Counted from the stretch's first letter, positions 12,517-19,789 are shown. The stretch is 19,789 nt of DNA from Pseudomonadota bacterium (GCA_021840785.1 JAKBXD010000013.1:1-19789), one strand, 5' to 3'. Program-made: numbers and translations. Notes: a model not told the origin generated them from the sequence alone.

Positions 12517-13823
12517 CAGAAGTTTTACAGGATATCCCCTTCCTGGCCACCGATCGGGTGGAAGCCTTGCTGGATATCGAGCGTCACCTGATCACCGCAC
12601 AATCCACTATTGAGCGTTGGTTTCGAGGACAATGGCAGCGGACGCCGCCGCCGTTCTATGCCTCTGTGGACTTGCGCAACGCCGGGTTTAAGCTGGCACC
12701 TGTGGATACCAATCTGTTTTCAGCGGGATTCAATAACCTCAATCCGGAGTTTTCGCCGCTTTATGTTTCGGCTATTCAACATTATCTGAATCAGTATTAT
12801 CCGGGTCTGGAGCGGGTGCTCCTGATCCCTGAAAACCACACCCGTAACCTCTTTTATCTGGAGAATGTGGCGCGCTTGCGCGAATTGCTGGAACTATCCG
12901 GCCTGGAAGTGCGGGTGGGCTCCCTGATTCTGGATGATCGCATGGCTTATAATTTGCCTTCGGGGAACCTGCTCCTTCTTGAACCGTTGCAGCGTATCGG
13001 TGGGCGTTTGACGACGGCGGGCTTCGATGCGCAACTGATTTTGCTGAATAATGATCTGTCAGGAGGTGTGCCTGAAATACTGGAACATCTGGAACAGCCT
13101 GTCCTGCCTCCCCTCGCGGCAGGCTGGCGCAACCGGCGCAAATCCCAACACTTCGCCCATTATCGTGCTGTCGCGCAGGAGCTGGCGGAGGTGATCGATA
13201 TTGATCCGTGGCTAATTGATCCTGTTTTTCGCCGCTGTCAGGGCATTGATTTTATGCGCTCCGAAGGACGCGAGTGTCTGGTCGCCAATGTCGATGCCGT
13301 GCTGGAGATCACACGCGAGCGCTACGCCCACTACGGCATCCGCCAGCGGCCCTTTGTCATCGTCAAAGCCGATGCCGGTACCTATGGCATGGGCATTATG
13401 ACCGCCTATTCGGGTGAGGAGTTTCTGGACCTCAACCGCAGGGAACGCACCCGCATGGCCAAGAGTAAAGAGGGCCTGCCGGTGAGCGATGTTTTTATTC
13501 AGGAAGGGGTTTACACTTTTGAGCAAACCGCCCAGGAGGCCGTGGCCGAACCGGTCGTGTACATGATCGGTCAGCAGGTGTTGGGTGGTTTCTACCGGGT
13601 GCATACGGAGCGCGGCCGTGATGAGAACCTCAACGCCCCAGGAGCGCACTTTGAGCCCATGGCCTTTGGTCAGACCTGTGTGGTCCCTTGCCGAAAATCA
13701 CCGCCCGATGCGCCGGTAAACCGTTATTATGCCTATGGCGTTATTGCACGCCTGGCGCTGGTGGCCGCGACACGGGAGATGGCGGACTGGCGGCTACAGA
13801 ATGCGCTGGAGGTGGCTCAATGA
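12513..13823 (+). CDS. gshA: Glutamate-cysteine ligase, Acidithiobacillus-type
   Basis: A 436-residue protein matching, as I recognise it, the family described as 'glutamate-cysteine ligase, T. ferrooxidans family' (TIGR02049), unrelated in length and motifs to the E. coli-type GshA. It makes gamma-glutamylcysteine from glutamate, cysteine and ATP, the committed step of glutathione synthesis. Notable segments are 'FYASVDLRNAGFKLAPVDTN' (48-67), 'FNNLNPEF' (73-80) and the probable nucleotide-binding VKADAGTYGMG (284-294). The start overlaps the gltA stop by 4 nt (ATGA) and its stop overlaps gshB the same way. In an acidophile that oxidises reduced sulfur, glutathione may also serve sulfur activation, but this is general knowledge, not shown here. 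Confidence 0.92.
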   Translation: MTEVLQDIPFLATDRVEALLDIERHLITAQSTIERWFRGQWQRTPPPFYASVDLRNAGFKLAPVDTNLFSAGFNNLNPEFSPLYVSAIQHYLNQYYPGLERVLLIPENHTRNLFYLENVARLRELLELSGLEVRVGSLILDDRMAYNLPSGNLLLLEPLQRIGGRLTTAGFDAQLILLNNDLSGGVPEILEHLEQPVLPPLAAGWRNRRKSQHFAHYRAVAQELAEVIDIDPWLIDPVFRRCQGIDFMRSEGRECLVANVDAVLEITRERYAHYGIRQRPFVIVKADAGTYGMGIMTAYSGEEFLDLNRRERTRMAKSKEGLPVSDVFIQEGVYTFEQTAQEAVAEPVVYMIGQQVLGGFYRVHTERGRDENLNAPGAHFEPMAFGQTCVVPCRKSPPDAPVNRYYAYGVIARLALVAATREMADWRLQNALEVAQ

Positions 13824-14758
13824 GCATGCTTAAGGCCGCTATACTCATGGACCCTATCGTTGGCATCAAACCGGCTAAAGATACGACCTTCGCCATGCTT
13901 CTTGCGGCGCAGGCACGCGGACACCAGTGCTGGGTGTTTACCCTGCCCGACCTGTTTCTGCGTGATGGGGGTGCCTGGGGGCGATTAAGTGCCGTGGTCG
14001 CGCGCGATGGTGTGGAAGGCTACTGCACGCTGGGTGAGCCGGAAGAACGCCCCCTCTCTGACATGGATGTGGTGCTGATGCGTAAGGACCCACCCGTTGA
14101 TCTGGAATATCTTACCGCCTGCTATTTGCTGGAGCATGCAGGTACGTGGGTGGTCAATGATCCGATCAGTCTGCGCAATGCCAATGAAAAGCTCTATGCC
14201 CTGCATTTCCCGGATTTTCTGCCGCCCTTGCTGGTCAGTCGCGATCTTGGGGATTTGCGCGCCTTTCTCGCCGAGCATGGCGAGATTGTCGTCAAGCCGC
14301 TTTCGGCGCGGGGTGGCGAAGGGGTGTTTTATTTGCACTTGCAGGATCGCAACGTCGGCAGCATTCTGGAGACGGTGACGGGCTGGGGCCGACATTATGT
14401 GATGGCGCAGCGCTATCTGCCTGCCATCCGCGCGGGCGACAAGCGTATCCTCCTGGTGGATGGAGTGCCCGTGTTGGGTGCTATGCTGCGGGTGCCTTCG
14501 GCCTCGGATTTTCGCGGTAATCTGGTGGCCGGGGCACTGGCCGTTGCGGCGGAACTGACGGACCGTGACCAGGAAATCTGTGCGGCGATCGGGCCTGCCT
14601 TGCGTGCCGCGGGTCTGCTTTTTGTCGGCCTGGATGTGATTGGCGGATATGTGACGGAAATCAATGTCACCAGCCCCACCGGGGCACGGGAAATCAAGCG
14701 TTTCTGCGGGGTGGATGCCGCGGATTTGCTCTGGCAACGTCTGGAGCAGGGGCGATAA
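13820..14758 (+). CDS. gshB: Glutathione synthetase
   Basis: A 312-residue ATP-grasp ligase (E. coli: 316) joining gamma-glutamylcysteine and glycine. The N-terminal domain has the family's 'MDPIVGIKPAKDTTFAMLLAAQ' region (10-31) and MRKDPP (87-92). The ATP-grasp part includes VVKPLSARGGEGVF (157-170), 'GLDVIGGYVTEINV' (270-283) and the Mg/glycine-site motif TSPTGAREI (284-292). The ATG at 13820 shares ATGA with the gshA stop and has GGAGG (13808-13812) 7 nt upstream; ATG 13826 is a less likely alternative. It completes a gltA-gshA-gshB transcription unit, and the gap to yqgE is only 70 bp with no terminator. Confidence 0.96.
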   Translation: MSMLKAAILMDPIVGIKPAKDTTFAMLLAAQARGHQCWVFTLPDLFLRDGGAWGRLSAVVARDGVEGYCTLGEPEERPLSDMDVVLMRKDPPVDLEYLTACYLLEHAGTWVVNDPISLRNANEKLYALHFPDFLPPLLVSRDLGDLRAFLAEHGEIVVKPLSARGGEGVFYLHLQDRNVGSILETVTGWGRHYVMAQRYLPAIRAGDKRILLVDGVPVLGAMLRVPSASDFRGNLVAGALAVAAELTDRDQEICAAIGPALRAAGLLFVGLDVIGGYVTEINVTSPTGAREIKRFCGVDAADLLWQRLEQGR

Positions 14759-14828
14759 TGCCGCTATGCCCCTGCGGCTGGTCACCGGCACCTGCCGTTT
14801 TCGGGCGAAAACACGTATCATGGGAATT

Positions 14829-15386
14829 ATGACCTTCTCTTCCCTCAAAAATCATTTGCTCATTGCCATGCCTGAGCTGCACGACGGCGTTTTTGATCGC
14901 ACCGTGATCGTGGTGTGCGAGCACAATACCGAGGGCGCTATGGGTGTGGTCATCAACCGTCTGGTGGATATCAATATGTCTGATGCCCTGCGTGCAGTGG
15001 ATATCCAGCCCTCTGAAGAAATGATTCATCGTCCGGTGTACTGGGGCGGGCCGATCCAGCCTCAGCACGGATTTATCCTGCACTCGCCGCGTGGCGAATG
15101 GCTTTCCAGTCTGGAGATTAATGACGCCCTGGCGTTGACCAGCTCGCCGGATATTCTGCAGGCTATTGCCCAGCACGAAGAGCCGCAGCGTTACCTGCTG
15201 ACCCTGGGCTATGCCGGCTGGGGCGCGCAGCAACTGGAAGAGGAGTTGAAGGAAAACGCCTGGCTGCACGGCCCCCTGGATATGGCAGTGGTCTTTGATC
15301 TGCCCGCCAGTGAGCGCTGGCAGGCCGCGGCGCGCTTGCTGGGAGTGGATATGCGTCTGCTCAGTGGTGCGGCGGGTCATGCTTGA
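14829..15386 (+). CDS. yqgE: YqgE/AlgH family protein
   Basis: A 185-residue protein of the UPF0301 family (E. coli YqgE: 187). It has 'HLLIAMPELHDGVFDRTVIVVCEHNTEGAMGVVINR' across residues 9-44, 'PVYWGGPIQPQHGFILHS' in the middle and the nearly invariant C terminus GAAGHA. The biochemical role is unknown; AlgH was linked to alginate regulation in Pseudomonas, and a redox or nucleic-acid role has been suggested. The ATG at 14829 gives the family length; in-frame ATGs at 14820 and 14766 would add 3 or 21 poorly conserved residues, and no start has a strong Shine-Dalgarno. It overlaps ruvX by 8 nt, the common yqgE-yqgF arrangement. Confidence 0.92.
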   Translation: MTFSSLKNHLLIAMPELHDGVFDRTVIVVCEHNTEGAMGVVINRLVDINMSDALRAVDIQPSEEMIHRPVYWGGPIQPQHGFILHSPRGEWLSSLEINDALALTSSPDILQAIAQHEEPQRYLLTLGYAGWGAQQLEEELKENAWLHGPLDMAVVFDLPASERWQAAARLLGVDMRLLSGAAGHA

Positions 15387-15810
15387 ACACAACGGGCCGC
15401 TGCTCGGGATAGACTTCGGTGAACGTCGGATCGGGATTGCGGTTCTGGGGGAGTCGGGCTTGGCGCCGCAAGGGGTTGCCACCCTGCGCAATGGCGAAAC
15501 TGGCCCGGACTGGGATGGCTTCGCCCGTATTCTTAAGGAGTGGCAGCCGCGTGCGCTGGTTCTGGGCCTGCCTCTGCACATGGATGGCAGCGAGGGCTTC
15601 ATGGTGGGCCGGGTGCGCAAATTCGCGGAAAGTTTGCAGCGCCGCTTCTCCTTGCCTATCCATTGGGTGGATGAGCGCCTGAGCAGCCACGCCGCCGAGC
15701 TGATCCTGAAAGATCGCGACTTTTCTCAAAAGAAACGCGGCCGTTTGCTGGATCAAGCCGCGGCCTGCGAGATTTTGTGGACCTTTCATAATGCCCGAGG
15801 CGACGCATGA
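15379..15810 (+). CDS. ruvX: RuvX/YqgF, RNase H-fold nuclease for rRNA maturation
   Basis: A 143-residue protein with the three acidic positions of the YqgF fold: Asp12 (GIDFGERRIG), the DER block at 98-100 (HWVDERLSSHAAE) and Asp125 (RLLDQAAACEIL). E. coli YqgF is needed for 16S rRNA 5'-end processing. A Holliday-junction resolvase role (RuvX) has also been proposed. 'ALVLGLPLHMDGSEG' (59-73) is the family's strand-loop signature. The start codon lies within the last codons of yqgE (8-nt overlap) and the stop shares ATGA with pyrR, so it is tightly coupled on both sides. Confidence 0.95.
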   Translation: MLEHNGPLLGIDFGERRIGIAVLGESGLAPQGVATLRNGETGPDWDGFARILKEWQPRALVLGLPLHMDGSEGFMVGRVRKFAESLQRRFSLPIHWVDERLSSHAAELILKDRDFSQKKRGRLLDQAAACEILWTFHNARGDA

Positions 15811-16313
15811 CGACCGACTGGGATGTGACTGCACTGTTAGCGGGTATGGCGCGCGATCTGCGTCCCCTCATTGATCCGGAGCAGGCGGCGATGATCGGCA
15901 TTTTTACCGGCGGTGTCTGGCTGGCGCGCACCCTGCACGCCGCACTCGGTTTGCAGCAGCCCCTGGGGCAGGTGGATATCTCTTTTTATCGCGACGACTT
16001 CAGCCAGATCGGTCTGCACCCGCAGGTGCGCGCCTCGGATATCCCCTTTGATGTCGATGGCCGCGATATCATTCTGGTGGACGATGTCCTCTACACCGGT
16101 CGCACCGTGCGCGCCGCTATGAATGAAATCTTCGACTATGGGCGACCGGCCCGCATCCGCCTGGCGGTGCTGGTGGATCGCGGCGGGCACGAACTGCCAG
16201 TGGCCGCTGATGTGGCGGCGTTACGCCTGAATGCCACAGCGGGCGCGCACATCAAGCTGCGCGGCCCCGAGCCCTTGCGTCTGGAACTGGAGCAGCGGAG
16301 GCTGCAGCCATGA
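15807..16313 (+). CDS. pyrR: PyrR, pyrimidine regulator / uracil phosphoribosyltransferase
   Basis: A 168-residue type I phosphoribosyltransferase. The PRPP loop is [10 protein letters not shown] (91-100), preceded by 'DVDGRDIIL', and the C-terminal half carries '[13 protein letters not shown]' (120-132), all typical of PyrR. In Gram-positives PyrR binds UMP and attenuates pyr mRNA; in Pseudomonas it also modulates pyr expression. The ATG shares ATGA with ruvX, with GAGG (15797-15800) 6 nt upstream. It in turn overlaps pyrB by 4 nt. Because the genes abut, there is no leader here in which a PyrR-controlled attenuator could lie; any control must act at a distant leader or as a DNA- or translation-level effect. 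It may now act mainly as a salvage enzyme. Confidence 0.93.
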   Translation: MTTDWDVTALLAGMARDLRPLIDPEQAAMIGIFTGGVWLARTLHAALGLQQPLGQVDISFYRDDFSQIGLHPQVRASDIPFDVDGRDIILVDDVLYTGRTVRAAMNEIFDYGRPARIRLAVLVDRGGHELPVAADVAALRLNATAGAHIKLRGPEPLRLELEQRRLQP

Positions 16314-17296
16314 GCGCCGCCACCTTTCGTTTTGGTGAAGGAAACCCGCAATACGACGCCCAGGGCCGTTTGCGTCATCTGCTCAGTACCGAAGGGCTTC
16401 GGGAGCGCGAGTTACTGCAGATTCTCGATACGGCGGAATCTTTCCTCAGTATTGCCCATCGCAGTGTCAAAAAGACCCCCACCCTGCGTGGCCGCACCAT
16501 CGTCAATCTCTTTTTTGAGAACAGCACGCGGACCCGCAGCACCTTCGAGCTGGCCGCCAAGCGCCTCTCGGCGGATGTGCTGAATATTGCGGTCAGCACG
16601 AGTAGTGCCAGCAAGGGTGAATCCCTCATTGATACCGTCGATAATTTGATGGCCATGCAGGTGGATGGTTTCGTCCTCCGTCATCCCGAAGCGGGAGCAG
16701 CCCATCTGATCGCTTGCCATCTCGGCGACTCGGCACTGGTGGTGAATGCCGGTGATGGTCAGCATGCCCATCCCACCCAGGCCTTACTGGATGTGTTCAC
16801 CATCCGTCGCCTGGCGGGGCCGATTGAAAACCGAGTGGTGGCCATCGTCGGCGATGTGCTCCATTCGCGGGTGGCACGCTCGCAGATTCATGCCTTGTCC
16901 ATTCTCGGTTGCCCGGAAATTCGCGTCATCGGCCCGCGCACCTTGGTGCCCGAAGAGCTTTCGGCGCTGGGCGTGCATGTTTACCACGATCTGCAGGCCG
17001 GTCTGCGCGGGGTGGATGTGATTTGCGCCCTGCGCCTGCAACGGGAGCGCATGGTGTCGCACCGTCTGCCCAGTCTGAATGAATTTTATCACCGTTTCGG
17101 GCTGACACCGGAGCGCTTGCAGTGGGCAGCTCAAGGCGCGCTGGTGCTGCATCCCGGTCCTATGAATCGCGGGGTGGAGATCGCCTCGGAGGTGGCCGAT
17201 GGTGCTCAGTCGGTGATTCTCCAACAGGTAGCCCATGGCCTGGCGATGCGGATGGCGGTGCTCACCATCCTCGCTGGCGCGGCGGGCGGGGAGTGA
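16310..17296 (+). CDS. pyrB: Aspartate carbamoyltransferase catalytic chain
   Basis: A 328-residue enzyme making N-carbamoyl-aspartate, the first committed pyrimidine step. The carbamoyl-phosphate site is [13 protein letters not shown] (68-80) with SKGES (101-105). '[17 protein letters not shown]' (145-161) and '[11 protein letters not shown]' (280-290) complete the active site. The N-terminal extension of about 25 residues and the partner pyrC' gene 5 bp downstream are typical of class A, Pseudomonas-type ATCase. In that class PyrB assembles with an inactive dihydroorotase homologue into a large complex, without PyrI regulatory chains. No pyrI is present here. The start overlaps pyrR by 4 nt (ATGA). 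Confidence 0.96.
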   Translation: MSAATFRFGEGNPQYDAQGRLRHLLSTEGLRERELLQILDTAESFLSIAHRSVKKTPTLRGRTIVNLFFENSTRTRSTFELAAKRLSADVLNIAVSTSSASKGESLIDTVDNLMAMQVDGFVLRHPEAGAAHLIACHLGDSALVVNAGDGQHAHPTQALLDVFTIRRLAGPIENRVVAIVGDVLHSRVARSQIHALSILGCPEIRVIGPRTLVPEELSALGVHVYHDLQAGLRGVDVICALRLQRERMVSHRLPSLNEFYHRFGLTPERLQWAAQGALVLHPGPMNRGVEIASEVADGAQSVILQQVAHGLAMRMAVLTILAGAAGGE

Positions 17297-17301
17297 AATC
17301 C

Positions 17302-18576
17302 ATGCACAGAATCATCCGTAATATTCGGGTCATGGATCCCAGTGACGGCTTTGATGCGGTTACTGATCTGGCCGTGGCGGGCGGTCGGATTGTCGCACGA
17401 GGTATGCTGCCTCCTGACTTTACGGCAGGAGAAGTGCTGGATGGCACGGGCTTGATTGCCTGCCCAGGATTCATTGAAACGTCTTTTCAGGCGCATACCC
17501 CAGGTCACGGTCGGGATGGTGACCTCGCCAGTGAGTTGCGTGCGGCGGTAGCCGGTGGCGTGACGCAGGTTCTACTGCGCCCGGACACTCTGCCGATGGC
17601 CGACATCCCGGCCGTTTTGCAGGAACAGCGCATTCTGGCGGATCGTCTGGCCTTGGCCAATGTGCATCTGTCCGGTGCCCTTACTACGCAGCTTCAGGGC
17701 ACGGCGCTGACGGAGATGGCGGGTTTGGCAGCGGCCGGTGCTATCGCCTTCAGTCAGGCCAAGGAGCCCGTGCTCAGCGCGGCCTTGTTGCGGCTGGCGC
17801 TGAGTTACGCAGCGGATTTGGGCTTGCCCGTATTACTCCATGGTGAAGAGCCGGAGTTGGCTGCCAACGGGGTGATGCACGAAGGCCGTCTGAGCATCCG
17901 TTTAGGCCTGAGCGGACGCCCGGCCGCGGCGGAGCAGATCGGCGTGCAGCGGGATATCGCCATTGCCGCGCTCAGCGGTTGCCCCATCCATTTTCCGCAC
18001 TTGAGTATCGCTGCGGCGGTGGCCGAGGTTGTGGCGGCCCGGCAGCGTGGTGAGCCGGTGACTTGTGGGGTGAGTATCCATCACCTGCTGCTCACCGAGC
18101 AGGATATCGGTTTCTTCAATCTCCACGCCAAGATCTTGCCGCCTTTACGCGCCGTCGCAGAGCGCGACGCACTGCGGCACGCCATTGCCATGGGTGCTAT
18201 AACGGCCATCAGTAGTGATCACAACCCCTGGGGGGTGGACCGGGAAGGCATGACTTTCACCCAGGCGCCATTCGGCATTGCTGCCGTGGAATGGCTCCTG
18301 CCCCTGGCGCTGCGTCTGGTGGATGAAGGGGTGTTGGATTTAATGACGGTGCTGCACTTGCTGAGCGTCGGCCCGGCCCAAGCCCTTGGTTTGCCAGTGC
18401 CATCCCTGGCGGTCGGTGCCACCGCTGACTTCTGTATCTTCGATCCGGACTCCTACTTCACGGTAGAGACAGGGCGTCAGTGGAGCCGCGGGCGGAATCT
18501 TCCTTATGGACAATGGGAATTGCGCGGGCAGGTACGATATACATTGGTGGCGGGGCGGATGGTTTTTCGAGGGTGA
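17302..18576 (+). CDS. pyrC': PyrC' , catalytically degenerate dihydroorotase homologue
   Basis: A 424-residue amidohydrolase-fold protein resembling type I dihydroorotase, but the zinc site is lost. Where active enzymes have HxHxR after PGF(I/V)D, it reads PGFIETSFQAH (55-65): both metal histidines are Ser61 and Gln63, and the arginine is His65. The usual FSDDG loop is FSQAKE (150-155) and TPHH is SIHH (258-261). Asp306 (SSDHNPW) and some structural histidines remain. In Pseudomonas such PyrC' proteins are inactive but needed for ATCase assembly, and the gene's position 5 bp after pyrB supports that role here. The ATG at 17302 has GGGGAG (17288-17293) 8 nt upstream. A working pyrC must exist elsewhere in the genome. 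Confidence 0.9.
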   Translation: MHRIIRNIRVMDPSDGFDAVTDLAVAGGRIVARGMLPPDFTAGEVLDGTGLIACPGFIETSFQAHTPGHGRDGDLASELRAAVAGGVTQVLLRPDTLPMADIPAVLQEQRILADRLALANVHLSGALTTQLQGTALTEMAGLAAAGAIAFSQAKEPVLSAALLRLALSYAADLGLPVLLHGEEPELAANGVMHEGRLSIRLGLSGRPAAAEQIGVQRDIAIAALSGCPIHFPHLSIAAAVAEVVAARQRGEPVTCGVSIHHLLLTEQDIGFFNLHAKILPPLRAVAERDALRHAIAMGAITAISSDHNPWGVDREGMTFTQAPFGIAAVEWLLPLALRLVDEGVLDLMTVLHLLSVGPAQALGLPVPSLAVGATADFCIFDPDSYFTVETGRQWSRGRNLPYGQWELRGQVRYTLVAGRMVFRG

Positions 18577-18589
18577 GCGGGAGGAATAT

Positions 18590-18790
18590 GTGACCATCGG
18601 CGTTCGCTTTGAATTGATTCGAATCGTCTGGTCGCAGTGGCAGCGCTTCAAACCGCGCCTGGAATCGCAGCAACGAACGGCTTCAAAAAACTACGCGACT
18701 GCTGAAGTAAATCCCCTATTTCGCGATCATGATTTACTCGGTGCGAGGGGTGTTCCATTGCGCCACCAATCTCCTATACTGAAAACTTGA
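18590..18790 (+). CDS. Possible small ORF, unknown, may not be real
   Basis: A 66-codon frame beginning with GTG, 13 bp after pyrC'. A very good Shine-Dalgarno GGGAGG (18579-18584) ends 5 nt before the start. The product is hydrophilic with many Arg and Gln residues (for example 'VWSQWQRFKPRLESQQ') and has no recognised family, signal peptide or membrane helix. Its last third overlaps a TATACT box (18775-18780) that may belong to the next gene. It could be a genuine small protein co-transcribed with pyr, a decayed gene, or chance; the strong ribosome-binding site is the only real support. Confidence 0.3.
   Translation: MTIGVRFELIRIVWSQWQRFKPRLESQQRTASKNYATAEVNPLFRDHDLLGARGVPLRHQSPILKT
18775..18780 (+). 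promoter_or_regulatory. Candidate -10 box for the secreted-protein gene
   Basis: TATACT, 5 of 6 to consensus, lies 65 bp before the ATG at 18846. No good -35 is found at 16-18 bp (TTCCAT at 18753-18758 is poor), so an activator may be required or the call may be wrong. Confidence 0.3.
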
Positions 18791-18845
18791 GGTGTGGGGA
18801 TAAATCCTGCCTTACCACTAGACTGGCGCGCACTGGAGGTGCCTT

Positions 18846-19274
18846 ATGAACCCAAATATTTCCCGCATCCTATGGGTGCTTGCCGCCGCGGCATTAAGCT
18901 CGACGATGGTTCCGTCCGAGGCTGCAGTTGGACATCCATCGCAGCCTGCCGTGGGCAATATGGACAAAGCGACCGGAGGAAGCGGTACCACGGAGTCCGG
19001 AAAAAAATATATCAAGATTCTTTCTCCTGTCAATGGTGCACAACTCAGTGCCGGTACCTCCGTGGTCCTGTCCTATGATGTCACTCTGGCCCCCAACGGC
19101 AATCATATCCATGTCTATGTTGATAACCACATGGCTGGCTTGAGCCATGAATTGAAAGGTAACTTTTCTGTAGGCAAGTTGGCGCCCGGCACACACACTA
19201 TTTGCATCAAAGAGGCTACAGCGGCCCATGTTCTCATTGGGGTCAACCGGTGCATTGTGGTTACGGTTAAGTAA
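18846..19274 (+). CDS. Secreted His-containing Ig-like protein, function unknown
   Basis: A 142-residue exported protein. Residues 1-26 form a Sec signal peptide (S-E-A before Ala27). A Gly/Ser/Thr-rich linker (about 28-52) leads into one beta-sandwich-like domain (54-142), starting 'YIKILSPVNGAQLSAGTSVVLSYDV', a pattern common to bacterial Ig-like and DUF4399-like domains. The domain carries histidines 87, 89, 95, 101, 117 and 128 with Met96, and two cysteines (120, 136) that could form a disulfide. The 'NHIHVYVDNHMAGLSH' segment is a plausible metal site. Its start has GGAGG (18835-18839) 6 nt upstream. It ends 2 bp before a four-helix membrane protein gene, an arrangement like copC-copD. 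Copper handling is an inference only. Confidence 0.7.
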   Translation: MNPNISRILWVLAAAALSSTMVPSEAAVGHPSQPAVGNMDKATGGSGTTESGKKYIKILSPVNGAQLSAGTSVVLSYDVTLAPNGNHIHVYVDNHMAGLSHELKGNFSVGKLAPGTHTICIKEATAAHVLIGVNRCIVVTVK

Positions 19275-19276
19275 AA

Positions 19277-19705
19277 ATGCCGGGCTTTTTCTTCAGCGCC
19301 CAGCTTTTGCTCTATGCCTGCATTCAGGCGTTGCACAACTTGGGGGCGGTGGCCATCGTGGGCGGAGGCGCCGCGGCGCTTTTGCTGGCGCGCCGTTCTC
19401 CTGGCATGCAGAGGACGCTGGTGTGGGTAATCACTTTGGGATGGGTAAACCAAGGGGTGACCGGTATCCTTTTTGGGGCTACCAGCTATTACTATGATGG
19501 CCGTTTGCCCGACATTCACGGGATCGCTCTGACGGCCCTGTTTCTCAAAATGGCTTGCGCAGTTCTGGGTATCATCCTCGGGATGGTCTACCTGTATTTT
19601 GAGCGTGGATGGTCGGGGGCAGTGCAGCGTTGGATCCTGGGTTCTGATTTCGGCTTGGGTGTCACCGCCCTCACTGCCGCAGCATTCCTGCGTTGGTTTT
19701 CCTGA
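19277..19705 (+). CDS. Four-helix integral membrane protein, CopD-like architecture
   Basis: A 142-residue membrane protein with four hydrophobic helices (about 8-37, 46-69, 80-108 and 118-141). His20 lies in helix 1 in the context 'QALHNLGAVAIVGG', similar to the LHxxxxxxWxGG start of CopD-type domains, and His81 sits at the start of helix 3. Paired histidines in different helices are also seen in cytochrome b561-like haem proteins, so haem binding is an alternative. The ATG is 2 bp after the stop of the secreted protein gene and has no independent Shine-Dalgarno, indicating translational coupling and a shared function. I cannot assign a family with certainty. Confidence 0.7.
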   Translation: MPGFFFSAQLLLYACIQALHNLGAVAIVGGGAAALLLARRSPGMQRTLVWVITLGWVNQGVTGILFGATSYYYDGRLPDIHGIALTALFLKMACAVLGIILGMVYLYFERGWSGAVQRWILGSDFGLGVTALTAAAFLRWFS

Positions 19706-19789
19706 TTTTGTAGGCCTGTTCCCTAACCCCCTAACCCCGCTTAGGTGCGTCGGACACCCTATGCGCAAGCTCGACAACATCCCCCAGTT
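19706..19789. other. Right-end non-coding tail with C-rich tandem repeat
   Basis: It contains two adjacent copies of CCCTAACC (19722-19737), continuing as CCG. The complementary strand is G-rich (GGGGTTAGGGGGTTAGGG), with potential for G-quadruplex formation. A small imperfect hairpin (about 19741-19760) follows. No gene or clear terminator is visible before the window ends. Confidence 0.4.

Noticed and set aside
1..19789. CRISPR arrays, tRNA or rRNA genes, transposases, phage genes
   Set aside because: None were seen: no regularly spaced repeats, no recognisable tRNA cloverleaf or rRNA sequence, and no transposase, integrase or phage-like product.

Overview
This window reads as a core-genome segment of an acidophilic, chemolithoautotrophic proteobacterium, most probably Acidithiobacillus (A. 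ferrooxidans group). The best single clue is the glutamate-cysteine ligase, which belongs to the separate family first defined from 'Thiobacillus ferrooxidans'. The gshB-yqgE-ruvX-pyrR-pyrB-pyrC' order, as in gammaproteobacteria, also fits. All recognisable genes lie on the + strand; long minus-strand frames are shadows of real genes. The species call is from memory of families, not from a search.

Layout. 1-3164: a nitroreductase-family flavoprotein, a small DUF2892 membrane protein, the ribosomal pair rplM-rpsI with an intrinsic terminator, then argC (arginine synthesis). 3165-5674: an A+T-richer region with an exported Pro/Tyr-rich protein, an outer-membrane beta-barrel porin and a 488-bp gene-free stretch holding several terminators. 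5675-10670: pdhA, pdhB and a single 978-residue polypeptide fusing E2 and E3 of pyruvate dehydrogenase. 10671-11256: erpA, a monocistronic Fe-S carrier gene with its own promoter and terminator. 11344-14758: citrate synthase translationally coupled to both glutathione-synthesis genes. 14829-18576: yqgE, ruvX, pyrR, pyrB and a catalytically degenerate dihydroorotase homologue (pyrC'), mostly with overlapping ends. 18577-19789: a possible 66-codon ORF, a secreted His-containing Ig-like protein and a four-helix membrane protein, then a short C-rich tail.

How the genes work together. PDH makes acetyl-CoA, citrate synthase uses it, and glutamate derived from that branch can feed GshA/GshB (glutathione), ArgC (arginine) and, via aspartate and carbamoyl phosphate, PyrB (pyrimidines). 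ErpA supplies Fe-S clusters. This is mostly biosynthetic housekeeping.

The least ordinary part is 3.2-5.5 kb. Two exact matches to the sigma-54 promoter consensus (TGGCAYR-N4-TTGCW) and one near match lie in the three gene-free stretches here, all reading rightwards. One is 48 bp before the porin start codon, one precedes the exported Pro/Tyr-rich protein, and one sits about 70 bp before a strong intrinsic terminator with no ORF between. The last arrangement predicts a sigma-54-dependent small RNA of about 70 nt, whose CU-rich stretch could pair with the pdhA ribosome-binding site. I propose these three as a small undescribed sigma-54 cell-envelope/sRNA module. Other notable items are the E2-E3 fusion with an Asn in the usual HxxxDG motif, the dead PyrC', and a CopC/CopD-like gene pair at the right end.
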